Source: Sva-07 sp963728195 (GTDB taxonomy: Bacteria > Actinomycetota > Acidimicrobiia > Acidimicrobiales > Ilumatobacteraceae). Taken from it: a stretch of DNA of 64,000 bases. Position 1 is the stretch's first letter, and each line of letters begins with the position of its first letter. Both the position numbers and the translations under genes were made by a program. Below the pieces are notes generated by a model. That model ran no database searches. It was not told where the DNA came from and worked only from the letters and a program-made list of their open reading frames with translations. The stretch is taken from contig CAVSIX010000013.1 of the NCBI GenBank assembly GCA_963728195.1, forward strand, positions 244,997 through 308,996. The letters are read 5' to 3'. Positions 24,303 to 32,249 of the stretch are shown piece by piece.

Positions 24303-25010
24303 TCAGGCCGATGCGAGGATGGGCAGGGTCGGTGATTCGCTGCCTCCCGCGGGTTCCCTGGTCACGCCGAGGACGAAGTCGGTCGGATCGGCGTCGGAAA
24401 ACCGTTCGGAGACGCGGCCGTCGGCGTCGGGCCGGAAGATTCCGACCGGGACCGGTCCCTCGTCGCCGACCAACCAGAGTTGGTAGGTCGCTGTGTCGTC
24501 GAGCACGGGCACGTCGTCGCCCTCGACGACGAGGGCGTCCTGGGACGGCGAGTACACCACCGTCAACCCGTCGATCTCACCCGACAGCGGTCGACTGGTC
24601 GCATCGTCTGCATCGACCACCGCGGCGATCTGATCGGTGGTGTCGTCGTTCGTCACCACCAACACCACCCCGCCGACGACGAACAGGGCGACCGCGGCCG
24701 CTGCGAGCAGCGTCGGCCGCAGACGCCGTCGATGGGCCCGTTGGGCCTCGAGCGACACGACGCCGTGGTGAGCAGCAGCGTCCTCTTGCGGAGCGGATGC
24801 GATCGAGGCCAGCACCGAGTGCCGAAGCGACACGGGAGGTTCCTCCGCTCGGGACCGCTGGAGCGCCGCGGCCGTCGCCAGCGCCTGGTCGACTTCGGCG
24901 GCGACCGACGGATCGTGCCGCGCCGCTTCGTCGAGCTCGCGTCGGTCGTCGGACGACAGTTCACCGAGGGCAGCGAGGGCGATCAATTCGTCGATGCGGT
25001 CGGAGGTCAT
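24303..25010 (-). CDS. Anti-sigma factor, RskA-like
   Basis: A 235-residue protein with one transmembrane helix. The N-terminal cytoplasmic domain (DRIDELIALAALGELSSDDR, then ELDEAARHDPSVAAEV) resembles the RskA/anti-sigma-K zinc-less domain. The membrane segment is TLLAAAAVALFVVGGVVLVV at about 100-119. The extracellular part ends with the RskA C-terminal domain (LTVVYSPSQDALVVEGDDVP, then DTATYQLWLVGDEGPVPVG). It would hold the adjacent sigma factor and release it after regulated proteolysis. Its ATG overlaps the sigma-factor stop as ATGA, so the two are made in fixed ratio. Confidence 0.88.
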   Translation of the reverse strand: MTSDRIDELIALAALGELSSDDRRELDEAARHDPSVAAEVDQALATAAALQRSRAEEPPVSLRHSVLASIASAPQEDAAAHHGVVSLEAQRAHRRRLRPTLLAAAAVALFVVGGVVLVVTNDDTTDQIAAVVDADDATSRPLSGEIDGLTVVYSPSQDALVVEGDDVPVLDDTATYQLWLVGDEGPVPVGIFRPDADGRVSERFSDADPTDFVLGVTREPAGGSESPTLPILASA

Positions 25011-25624
25011 GGCGCAGCTCCCAGTCTGCCACCGAGCTTCTTCAGCCCCAGGCGGACCCTTCCCTTCACCGTGCCGAGCGGCAAACCGAGACGGTCGGCG
25101 ATGTCGCCGTGGCTGTCGCCGTGCAGGAATGCCATCTCGATCACCACTCGCTGGTCGTCGGGCAGCTCCGCCAGGGCACGGTTCACGCGTTCGGCCTCCA
25201 TCGACGCGACGACGGCGTCATCGGGGGAATCGACCTGTGGTGGCCGCAGGTTCCTGGATCGCTCGATCCGGTCACGCTGGGACTGCTCGCGACGGACCCG
25301 GTCGACGGCTCGGCGCCGAGCGATCGTGATCGCCCACGTCGACACGCTCGCACGTTGCGGATCGAAGCGGACGGCGGTGCGCCACAACTCGATGAACACC
25401 TCCTGGGTGACCTCCTCGGACATGGCGGGGTCGCGCAGCACCCGCTTGACCGTGCCGAACACGGCACCGGCCAGCTCGTCGTACAGCGCGGCGAACGCAG
25501 TCTCGTCGCCGCTCTGCACGCGCAGCATCAAGGACACGAGGTCTGGGCCAGGGGAAACGATCGGGTCATGTTGCCAGGGATGTCGATCGGAGCGCGGCAC
25601 CGAGATGGCATTGGCAGCGTTCAT
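25007..25624 (-). CDS. sigK: ECF sigma factor, SigK-like
   Basis: A 205-residue ECF sigma factor. Region 2 spans DETAFAALYDELAGAVFGTV to QEVFIELWRTAVRFDPQRAS, with STWAITIARRRAVDRVRR at its end. Region 4 is LAELPDDQRVVIEMAFLHGD followed by SHGDIADRLGLPLGTVKGRV. The VTQEVFIELWRTA, SVSTWA and GLPLGTVKGRVRLGL segments match the SigK group of actinobacteria. The start is ATG 25624, which overlaps the stop of a small upstream gene as ATGA. In Mycobacterium, SigK/RskA controls fasciclin-domain proteins (MPT70/MPT83). A fasciclin lipoprotein and a molybdopterin oxidoreductase lie next door here, so the same regulon logic is likely. Confidence 0.87.
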   Translation of the reverse strand: MNAANAISVPRSDRHPWQHDPIVSPGPDLVSLMLRVQSGDETAFAALYDELAGAVFGTVKRVLRDPAMSEEVTQEVFIELWRTAVRFDPQRASVSTWAITIARRRAVDRVRREQSQRDRIERSRNLRPPQVDSPDDAVVASMEAERVNRALAELPDDQRVVIEMAFLHGDSHGDIADRLGLPLGTVKGRVRLGLKKLGGRLGAAP

Positions 25625-26007
25625 GCCACTCCCACGAACGCCGCGAAGGAGGTCGCTCGCACCGTGGTGACCGGCGAAGACGGCACCGACGCCGCCAGCT
25701 TCGGTGACCACAGGCTTGCGCTCCACGATTCACGACCCGCACCGCACCGCTGGCCGGGCCGCAACTGGAGATGCATGTCGTGTTCGGCCAAGAGGGATCC
25801 CAACCGGTGTGCACACGCCGCACCACAGCGATGGCGGACCACCAGAAGGTCGGCGGCAACGTCGATGCGCAGCATCGCCAGCACGTCGACGATGGGCACG
25901 AGAATCCGTCCGGCCTCGTCGATGCCGGCACCGTCGAGCAACCGCTCGAGCGAGACCACGACATCGCCGTGGAACAGCCCTTCAACCGTGAACAGGAGCG
26001 ACGACAT
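25621..26007 (-). CDS. Hypothetical protein translationally coupled to the SigK-like factor
   Basis: A 128-residue protein (133 if GTG 26022 is used). It starts MSSLLFTVEGLFHGDVVVSL, continues DGAGIDEAGRILVPIVDVLA, and has a C-rich stretch VVRHRCGAACAHRLGSLLAE. I recognise no family, and the last 35 residues are low complexity. The stop overlaps the sigma factor's ATG as ATGA, which argues that it is a real gene of the same operon. The pair of close cysteines and neighbouring histidines could bind metal or sense redox (speculative). Confidence 0.5.
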   Translation of the reverse strand: MSSLLFTVEGLFHGDVVVSLERLLDGAGIDEAGRILVPIVDVLAMLRIDVAADLLVVRHRCGAACAHRLGSLLAEHDMHLQLRPGQRCGAGRESWSASLWSPKLAASVPSSPVTTVRATSFAAFVGVA

Positions 26008-26057
26008 GGTTCTGGTTCGCACCGCAGGGGCGGCTGGATCACTGCGTCGAGACGCAA

Positions 26058-26091
26058 ACGTGGCGAGGAAGCCGAAGCTTCCCCGCCACGT
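26058..26091 (-). terminator. Hairpin after the fasciclin gene
   Basis: ACGTGGCG-A-GGAAG and CTTCC-C-CGCCACGT form a 13-bp stem with one internal mismatch and loop CCGAAG. It starts 37 bp past the fasciclin stop on the minus strand and separates that gene from the sigma-factor operon. There is no clear T-run. Confidence 0.65.
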
Positions 26092-26128
26092 CCGAGAGGC
26101 GTCTCGCGGTGCCGGGCACCGCCTGCGT

Positions 26129-27307
26129 TCACGGCATCAGGACCGCATCGATCACGTGGACCGTGGCGTTTGCGGTCTGGATGTCCGCGCACCCGACGGA
26201 CGCCTGGCCGTTGACCATCAACGTGCCGTCCTCGGCGACCTCGAGGCTGATGTCGGCGCCGTTGACGGTGGTCACCGAATCCATCTCGGCGAGCTCCGCA
26301 CTCGACAACTGCTCGCCGGCGACGACGTGCAGCGTCAGGATCGACGTGAGCAGGTCCGTGTCGGCGAGCACCGCGTCGAGCGTTCCCTCCGGCAGGGCGT
26401 CGAAGGCCGGGTTGGCAGGGGCGAAGATCGTGAACGGACCATCGCTGTTGAGCGTGTCGACGAGCCCGGCGGCCTGTACGGCGCTGACCAGCGTCGACAG
26501 CACCGGGTTGTTCGACGCTGCCGTCGCTGCGGGGTCGTCGGTCATCCCGGCGAACGAGCCGTCGCCGTCGGCGGGCACCGCCGCGCACAGCGGACCGCTC
26601 GGCGTCATGGCGCTCTCCTCCATCGAGCTGTCGTCCATGTCGCCTTCTTCCATCGCGCCCGCGTCGGCGGCCGGAGGCATCAGCACCTCGCCGATGATGT
26701 GGACGGTGGCGTTGGCGGTCATCACGTTCGAGCACAGCACGTCGACGCCGTTGACGGTCGTTCCGTCGGCGCCGAACTCGAGGTCGGCACCGTTGACGGT
26801 CGTTGCCGATCCGGCTTCGCCGAGGGCGGCGGCGTCGAGGCTCTGGCCCGCAACCACGTGGTAGGTGAGGATCGACGTCAGTAGATCCTGGTCGGCCAGA
26901 ACGGCGTCGAGGTCAGCGGCGGGAATCGCGGCGAAGGCGTCGTTCACGGGGGCGAAGATCGTGAACGGACCATCGCTGTTGAGCGTGTCGACGAGGTCGG
27001 CCTCCGTGACGGCGCTGACCAGCGTCGACAGCAGCGGGTTGTTCGACGCTGCCGTCGCCGCGGGATCGTTGGTCATCCCGGCGAACGACCCTTCGCCCTC
27101 GGCGGGCACGGCGGAACATGCGGGCCCGAACGGCCCATCGGTCATCTCCTCCATCTCGGCCTCGGTCGTCGCCGGCATCGCTGCAGTGGTCGGTGCGTCG
27201 GTGGAGTCGACGGCTTCGTCATTGGAGTCGCTGCCGCAGGCTGCGGCGATCAGTGAGAACGAGGCGGCTGCGAGAAGCAACTTGGTCGTTCGGGTCCGGG
27301 TGGTCAT
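26129..27307 (-). CDS. Lipoprotein with two fasciclin (FAS1) domains
   Basis: A 392-residue protein. The signal peptide ends at a lipobox (FSLIAAAC), followed by an acidic, methionine-rich linker. Two FAS1 repeats follow, each with NNPxLSTLVSAV at the start, DTLNSDGPFTIFAP as the H1 motif, LLTSILTxHVVAG, and a closing TANATVHxI-x-x-VLMP as H2. A second Met/Glu/Asp-rich linker (GAMEEGDMDDSSMEESAM) lies between the domains; such Met-rich stretches often bind copper or silver ions (inference). The two domains are very similar, which implies a recent internal duplication. This is the expected kind of SigK target. The gene is downstream of the oxidoreductase on the same strand, with 88 bp between. 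Confidence 0.92.
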   Translation of the reverse strand: MTTRTRTTKLLLAAASFSLIAAACGSDSNDEAVDSTDAPTTAAMPATTEAEMEEMTDGPFGPACSAVPAEGEGSFAGMTNDPAATAASNNPLLSTLVSAVTEADLVDTLNSDGPFTIFAPVNDAFAAIPAADLDAVLADQDLLTSILTYHVVAGQSLDAAALGEAGSATTVNGADLEFGADGTTVNGVDVLCSNVMTANATVHIIGEVLMPPAADAGAMEEGDMDDSSMEESAMTPSGPLCAAVPADGDGSFAGMTDDPAATAASNNPVLSTLVSAVQAAGLVDTLNSDGPFTIFAPANPAFDALPEGTLDAVLADTDLLTSILTLHVVAGEQLSSAELAEMDSVTTVNGADISLEVAEDGTLMVNGQASVGCADIQTANATVHVIDAVLMP

Positions 27308-27395
27308 GGGGTTCTCCTTGTTGGGGGTTGTCGATGGCGTTCACGCTGCGTCGCAGCGTTCTGCGTCGCCTGCGCCGGATGGGCCGGGGGGCGGC

Positions 27396-29027
27396 TCACT
27401 CGACGAAGACGACGATCTGGTGGTGCCCGGAGGCACCGTCGGGAAGGGGTTCGGATCGTTCGTCCGTTTGGATCACTCCTGCGCCGTCGATCGCACGGCA
27501 GCGGATCGAGGTCCGCCCCGTCGCCGTCGGCGCCCAGCGGAACGCCCACTGACGCCAGGTGTCGTCGTTGAGCGCAGCGCCGAGTTCACACTGCTGCCAG
27601 GGGCCGTCGTCGACTTGCACCTCTACCGCACTGATGCCACGGGTCTGCGCCCAGGCGACCCCGCCGATCGCTGCGACCCCGTCGGCGTTCCTGGCGAGCG
27701 TGCCGAGGCCGTCGATCGAATCGATCCGGCTCATCAACTTGATCGGCGCCCGGTCGGCATACCCACGTGGGACCCAGTACTGCTCGAAGTCCTCGAACGT
27801 GGTCAGCTCGATCTCGGTGAGCCACTTCGTCGCCGAGACGTAGCCGTAGAGCCCGGGCACGATCAGACGAACGGGAAAGCCGTGCTCCAGCGGCAGCGGC
27901 TCGCCGTTCATTCCGAATGCCACCAGTGCGTTGCGCCCATCGGTCGCTGCTTCGACCGGGAAGCCGCACGTGTACCCGTCGATCGAGCGCCCCACCACCT
28001 GGGTGGCGGCCGGATCGACGCCTGCTTCCGCGAGCAGTTCGTCGAGACGCACGCCGGTCCACCGGGCGTTGCCGACCAGCTCACCGCCGATCGTGTTCGA
28101 CACGCACGTGAGCGTGATGTCGTGCTCGACGACTCGTCGCCGGAGCAGATCGTCGAAGCTGAAGCCGAGTTCGCGCTCGACCATGCCGACCACCCGCAAC
28201 TCGTAGCCTTCCGTGGGCACCTGCGGCACCGTCAGTGCGGTGTCGATCCGGTAGAAGTCGGCGTTCGGCGTCACGAAGGGCGCCACGCCGTCCACGCCCA
28301 CGGACACGTCGCTCGGAATGGCGTCCAGTGCACGGCTCGCTGGCGGCAACGCCACGTTCATCCGAGACTCGGCGGCGCTGAAGCGGCTGCGGATCGTGCG
28401 GCCGAGCGCACCGGCGCCCGCACCGACGAACGCCAACGCGGCGAACGCACCGCCGCTGCGAACCAGGAGCTCACGACGTGTGGCTCGAGGCGCATCGGTG
28501 GGCGCCGGCCGGTCGGCGTTCGTCGGTTCGCTCGGAGACGCCGCATCCGCCGTCGACGTTCCAGCGAGCAGTGGGCGGCTGATCCGGTGGGCGCCCCACA
28601 GTGCGGCGGCGCCGGCCGCCGACCCCACGACGCTCGGAAATGCGTCGTCCAGTGAGCCTCCCGCGCGATTCGACGCCGCTGCCCAGGCGCCGATCAGACC
28701 GAACACGCCGACGCCGACCAGGCCGATCTCGATACGTCGACGGAACGACAGCACACCGATCAGTGCGGCGTAGACGACCAGAGTTGCACCGATGCCGACG
28801 AGGAGTGCCGGTTTGTCGTTCGTGCCGAAGGTTTCGATGGCGAAGTCCTTCACGAACGGAGGCACGTGGTCGATCACGCGGTCGCCGACGTCGATCACCG
28901 GGGATCGCCACTGCTGGCGAACGCCGGCGATCAGTTCGGCAACACCGAGGGCGAGCACTGCGGCGACGATCCCGGCCACGGCACCGAGCGCCGTCGCCGA
29001 TCGCTTCGACAGGGTGGAGACAGACAT
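27396..29027 (-). CDS. Membrane-anchored molybdopterin oxidoreductase (YedY/SUOX-like)
   Basis: A 543-residue protein. The N-terminal 150 residues carry about four hydrophobic helices (ALGAVAGIVAAVLALGVAEL; PALLVGIGATLVVYAALIG; IGLVGVGVFGLIGAWAA; VVGSAAGAAALW). A twin-Arg-like RATRRELLVRSGGAFAAL precedes the catalytic domain, probably exported by Tat. The Mo-binding domain has the cofactor-ligating Cys in DITLTCVSNTIGG and RWTGVRLDELL; GYVSATKWLTEIELTTFED follows. The last 100 residues are the Mo-co dimerisation (immunoglobulin-like) domain. The family includes sulfite oxidase and methionine-sulfoxide reductase MsrP; the substrate is unknown. Its position in front of the fasciclin gene suggests co-regulation by SigK under oxidative or envelope stress. 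Confidence 0.88.
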   Translation of the reverse strand: MSVSTLSKRSATALGAVAGIVAAVLALGVAELIAGVRQQWRSPVIDVGDRVIDHVPPFVKDFAIETFGTNDKPALLVGIGATLVVYAALIGVLSFRRRIEIGLVGVGVFGLIGAWAAASNRAGGSLDDAFPSVVGSAAGAAALWGAHRISRPLLAGTSTADAASPSEPTNADRPAPTDAPRATRRELLVRSGGAFAALAFVGAGAGALGRTIRSRFSAAESRMNVALPPASRALDAIPSDVSVGVDGVAPFVTPNADFYRIDTALTVPQVPTEGYELRVVGMVERELGFSFDDLLRRRVVEHDITLTCVSNTIGGELVGNARWTGVRLDELLAEAGVDPAATQVVGRSIDGYTCGFPVEAATDGRNALVAFGMNGEPLPLEHGFPVRLIVPGLYGYVSATKWLTEIELTTFEDFEQYWVPRGYADRAPIKLMSRIDSIDGLGTLARNADGVAAIGGVAWAQTRGISAVEVQVDDGPWQQCELGAALNDDTWRQWAFRWAPTATGRTSIRCRAIDGAGVIQTDERSEPLPDGASGHHQIVVFVE

Positions 29028-29065
29028 GCCCGAGGTTCGGGCGTCGAGCGGTCTTGGATCACGAT

Positions 29066-29092
29066 TGCGCCGGGGGGCTGCCCCTCGGCGCA
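29066..29092 (-). terminator. Hairpin after rpoD
   Basis: TGCGCCGGGGG and CCCC-T-CGGCGCA form a GC-rich stem of about 11 bp. It starts 4 bp past the rpoD stop on the minus strand. No T-run follows. Confidence 0.55.
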
Positions 29093-29096
29093 GTGC

Positions 29097-30446
29097 TCAC
29101 TCGACTTCGAGGAACTCGCGGAGTCGTTCTGAACGCTGCGGGTGGCGCAGCTTGGCGAGGGTCTTCGCCTCGATCTGACGGATGCGTTCGCGCGTGACGC
29201 CGAACTCCTGGCCGACCTCTTCGAGGGTCTTCGCCCGGCCACCGTCGAGCCCGAACCGCAATCGCACGATCTCCTGCTCGCGCTCGGAGAGCTCTCCGAG
29301 CACCTCGCCGACTGCGTCGTGCAGCATCATGCGGGTCGCGGCGTCGGCGGGGCTGTCGACCGATTCGTCCTCGATGAAGTCGCCGAGATTCGCCTCGTCC
29401 TCGTCGCCCACCGGCGAATCGAGCGACAACGGGTCCTGTGAGATCCGCAACAGCTCGCGCACCCGATCCGGCGGCAGCTGCACCTTCTCGGCGATCTCGT
29501 CGACCGTCGGCTCACGTTCGAGTTCCTGGTGCATCTGCCGCTTGGCGCGGGTCACGCGGTTCATGTGCTCGACCATGTGGACCGGGATGCGAATCGTGCG
29601 CGCCTGATCCGCGATCGACCGGGTGATCGCCTGGCGAATCCACCACGTCGCATACGTGGAGAACTTGAACCCCTTGCTGTGGTCGAACTTGTCGACGGCG
29701 CGCATCAGCCCGAGGTTGCCCTCCTGGATCAGATCGAGCAACTGCATGCCACGACCGGAATAGCGCTTGGCGATGCTGACGACCAGGCGCAAGTTGGCCT
29801 GCGTCAGTTCGCTCTTGGCGCGCTCTCCCCTGCTGACCTTGCGCAGCAGCATTCGCTCCTCGCCGGGCTCGAACCCGGTCGAGTTCGCGATCTTGTCGAT
29901 CCGTGCCGCAGCGACCTTGCCTTCCTCGATCAGCTGGGCGAGGCGACGTTCGTCCTCGACGGTGAGCAGATCGACCTGGCCGATCTCGCGCAGGTACAGC
30001 CGAACGGTGTCCGACGTGCTGTTGTCGCCCTTGGGTCCCGCCTTGCGGGTGCGCCGACCCCGGCCTCGGCTGAGCAGTTGCTCGTCGTGGTCCGCCGCAG
30101 CAGCGCTTCGGTCGTGCTCGACCGTGACCCGGCGCGAGCCGCTCGACGGCGTGTCGTCGACGATGTGGTCGACGGCATCGTCGATCTCGATGCCCTGTCC
30201 GGCCATCGTCGACTGGACTTCGACCAGTACCTCACCGGACAGCTCGACATGGCGCAACACGTGAGTGATGTCCTCGGCATGGACGGCGCCGGACTCGCGA
30301 CCCCGCCCGACCAGCTCGTCCCATTCGGCGACGTCGACACCGGCGAACGGGACACCCTCGCCCGGTTGCGGTGCGACGGAGTTGTCGACGACCTGCGGCG
30401 GGGCGTCGCTGTCCGCAGCGTCGCCGGTGCCCGATTCAGGCCCCAT
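29097..30446 (-). CDS. rpoD: Principal RNA polymerase sigma factor (RpoD/SigA)
   Basis: A 449-residue group 1 sigma factor. After an acidic N-terminus it has region 1.2 (DTVRLYLREIGQVDLLTVED) and region 2 (AKSELTQANLRLVVSIAKRY through LLDLIQEGNLGLMRAVDKFD to KFSTYATWWIRQAITRSIAD, then RTIRIPVHM). Region 3 is EREPTVDEIAEKVQLPPDRV, and region 4 is EREQEIVRLRFGLDGG with the HTH LEEVGQEFGVTRERIRQIEA. These are complete and canonical. Its start overlaps the end of dnaG by 11 bp, so dnaG and rpoD form the classic macromolecular synthesis pair (without rpsU). The long acidic N-terminus is not the E. coli non-conserved region and probably is disordered. Confidence 0.95.
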   Translation of the reverse strand: MGPESGTGDAADSDAPPQVVDNSVAPQPGEGVPFAGVDVAEWDELVGRGRESGAVHAEDITHVLRHVELSGEVLVEVQSTMAGQGIEIDDAVDHIVDDTPSSGSRRVTVEHDRSAAAADHDEQLLSRGRGRRTRKAGPKGDNSTSDTVRLYLREIGQVDLLTVEDERRLAQLIEEGKVAAARIDKIANSTGFEPGEERMLLRKVSRGERAKSELTQANLRLVVSIAKRYSGRGMQLLDLIQEGNLGLMRAVDKFDHSKGFKFSTYATWWIRQAITRSIADQARTIRIPVHMVEHMNRVTRAKRQMHQELEREPTVDEIAEKVQLPPDRVRELLRISQDPLSLDSPVGDEDEANLGDFIEDESVDSPADAATRMMLHDAVGEVLGELSEREQEIVRLRFGLDGGRAKTLEEVGQEFGVTRERIRQIEAKTLAKLRHPQRSERLREFLEVE

Positions 30447-32196
30447 CGTTGCGTTCCCCTGAGCGTCGATCCAGCCAACCTAGCAATGACTCGGCGGCCG
30501 CCATCGCAAGAGATCGGTCGGTGTCGTTGAGCGCATCGATGTCGAGCCGAGCCCCACGGTCCTCCTCGATCGCCGCCGGATCACTCAACCGTGCGTGCGT
30601 GGTCAGTTCCCGACGTGCAGCGGCAGCGATGAGGGTGCGGGCCTCGACATCGGGCTGGAGGTTGAGATCGGCGACAGCAGCTCGCTCGAGTACCTCCCGA
30701 GCGTCCGGCGCTGCCACCCGCAACGCACCTTCGAGGTCGCCGGCCGCTTCGGCCATCGCGGCGAACGCCATCCGATTGGCGTCGTCGTCGAACAGCTGCT
30801 CGATCAACCAGGGGGCGATCTCGTCCCAGTCCTGGACCAGCAGGACGAGCGCGGCGAACTCGGCGTTCTCCATCGGACCACGTGAGCGTTTCGGCGCCAC
30901 CTGGATCGCCGGTCGACGTGATCCGCGTTCGGCGATCTGGACGAGGTCGCCGACGGGGATGCCGAGGGATGCGGCGACCTCACCGGCGTACAACTTGCGC
31001 AATTCGACGTTCGGGTGTTCGTTGACCACACCCATTGCCGCCTCGGCGAGTCGAACGCGCTGTTCGGGCGACTGCTTCGGGCGGCCGACGAGCGCCCGGT
31101 CGACGCGGAACTTGAGGAACGGCACGGGGTCGGCCACCGACTGGACCAACGCCTCCGGATCCTCTTGGGCCAGATCGCCCGGATCGCGGCCCTGCGGCAG
31201 ACGGGCCACCTGCACTTCCACCTTGTGGGCTTCCTCCCATTCGTAGAAGCGCGCCGCAGCGCCCTGGCCGGCGGCGTCGGCGTCGAAGGCGAGCACGACC
31301 TTGCTCGCGTACCGCTTGAGGAGTCGCACGTGTTCCTCGGTCAGCGCGGTGCCACAGGTGGCGACCGCCCGGGCGACGCCGGCGCGGTGGAAGCCGATCA
31401 CGTCGGTGTAGCCCTCGCACACGACCACCTGGTCGTGACGGGCGATGTCGGACTTCGCCCAGTTCAGCCCGTAGAGGACTTTCGACTTGGTGTAGATCGG
31501 CGTCTCCGAGGAGTTCTTGTACTTGGCCGGATCGTCGGAACCCGGCAAAATCCGTCCGCCGAACGCCAGCGCTTCGCCCGCCTCGGAGAAGATGGGGAAC
31601 ATCACCCTCGCACGGAACGAGTCCTGCATCTTGTTGCGCTTGTTGCGGAACGCCAAGCCCACCGACTGCAGCACGTCGGGCGGGGCGCCGAGCCCTCTCG
31701 AGAGTGCGTCCCAGTCGTCGGGGGCCCAGCCCAGCTTGAACTGGCGGGCGATGTCGCCTGCGAGGCCGCGGCGGCGCAGGTAGTCACGAGCCGCACGAGC
31801 GTCGGGGTCGGTGAGAAGGCGTTGGTGGTACCACTCGACGGCATCGTTCATCGCTTCGACGAGGTGCTTGCGTCGCGCTCGCTCCTTCGACTGTCCCGTC
31901 GTCGTGTAGTTCAGCTGCACGCCGGCCTTCGCGGCGAGGTGTTCGACGGCGCCCGGGAAGTCGAGGTGTTCGATCTCCTGGATGAACGTGAAGACGTCAC
32001 CGCCCTTGTCGCAGCCGAAGCACTTGTACCGGCCGGTCTCTTCACGGACGTTGAACGACCCGCTCTTCTCGGCGTGGAACGGGCAGAGCCCGACCCAGTT
32101 GCGACCGACCCGCTTCAGCGCGACGTAGTGCTGGACCGTGTCGACGATCGACACCGTCGACCGCAGCCGTTCGATGTCGTCGTCGACGATCCCCAT
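30436..32196 (-). CDS. dnaG: DNA primase (DnaG)
   Basis: A 586-residue primase that makes RNA primers at the replication fork. The zinc-binding domain is at the N-terminus, with its ligands in GLCPFHAEKSGSFNV and RYKCFGCDKGGDVFTFI. The catalytic core has TKSKVLYGLNWAKSDIARHD and the TOPRIM motifs VVCEGYTDVIGFHRAG and VVLAFDADAAGQGAAARF. The C-terminal helicase-interacting domain (from about 440) is relatively degenerate. It lies directly upstream of rpoD (11-bp overlap). A conserved palindrome and the end of ppdK precede it. Confidence 0.95.
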   Translation of the reverse strand: MGIVDDDIERLRSTVSIVDTVQHYVALKRVGRNWVGLCPFHAEKSGSFNVREETGRYKCFGCDKGGDVFTFIQEIEHLDFPGAVEHLAAKAGVQLNYTTTGQSKERARRKHLVEAMNDAVEWYHQRLLTDPDARAARDYLRRRGLAGDIARQFKLGWAPDDWDALSRGLGAPPDVLQSVGLAFRNKRNKMQDSFRARVMFPIFSEAGEALAFGGRILPGSDDPAKYKNSSETPIYTKSKVLYGLNWAKSDIARHDQVVVCEGYTDVIGFHRAGVARAVATCGTALTEEHVRLLKRYASKVVLAFDADAAGQGAAARFYEWEEAHKVEVQVARLPQGRDPGDLAQEDPEALVQSVADPVPFLKFRVDRALVGRPKQSPEQRVRLAEAAMGVVNEHPNVELRKLYAGEVAASLGIPVGDLVQIAERGSRRPAIQVAPKRSRGPMENAEFAALVLLVQDWDEIAPWLIEQLFDDDANRMAFAAMAEAAGDLEGALRVAAPDAREVLERAAVADLNLQPDVEARTLIAAAARRELTTHARLSDPAAIEEDRGARLDIDALNDTDRSLAMAAAESLLGWLDRRSGERNDGA

Positions 32197-32214
32197 GGTG
32201 CCGTCAATGTAGTG

Positions 32215-32249
32215 CCGTTACGCCTGGGGTCTGACCCCTGACGTAACGG
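32215..32249. repeat. 35-bp palindromic repeat, copy A
   Basis: Outer arms CCGTTACG and CGTAACGG enclose an inner GGGGTC-T-GACCCC palindrome. It starts one base past the ppdK stop and ends the 53-bp gap to dnaG. The same sequence with three or so changes is at 43642-43676, also against a stop codon. Probably a REP-like or terminator element. Confidence 0.75.

Noticed and set aside
24251..26884. An 877-residue plus-strand open frame across the SigK region
   Set aside because: It runs antisense to the anti-sigma, sigma and fasciclin genes, all of which have clear family motifs.
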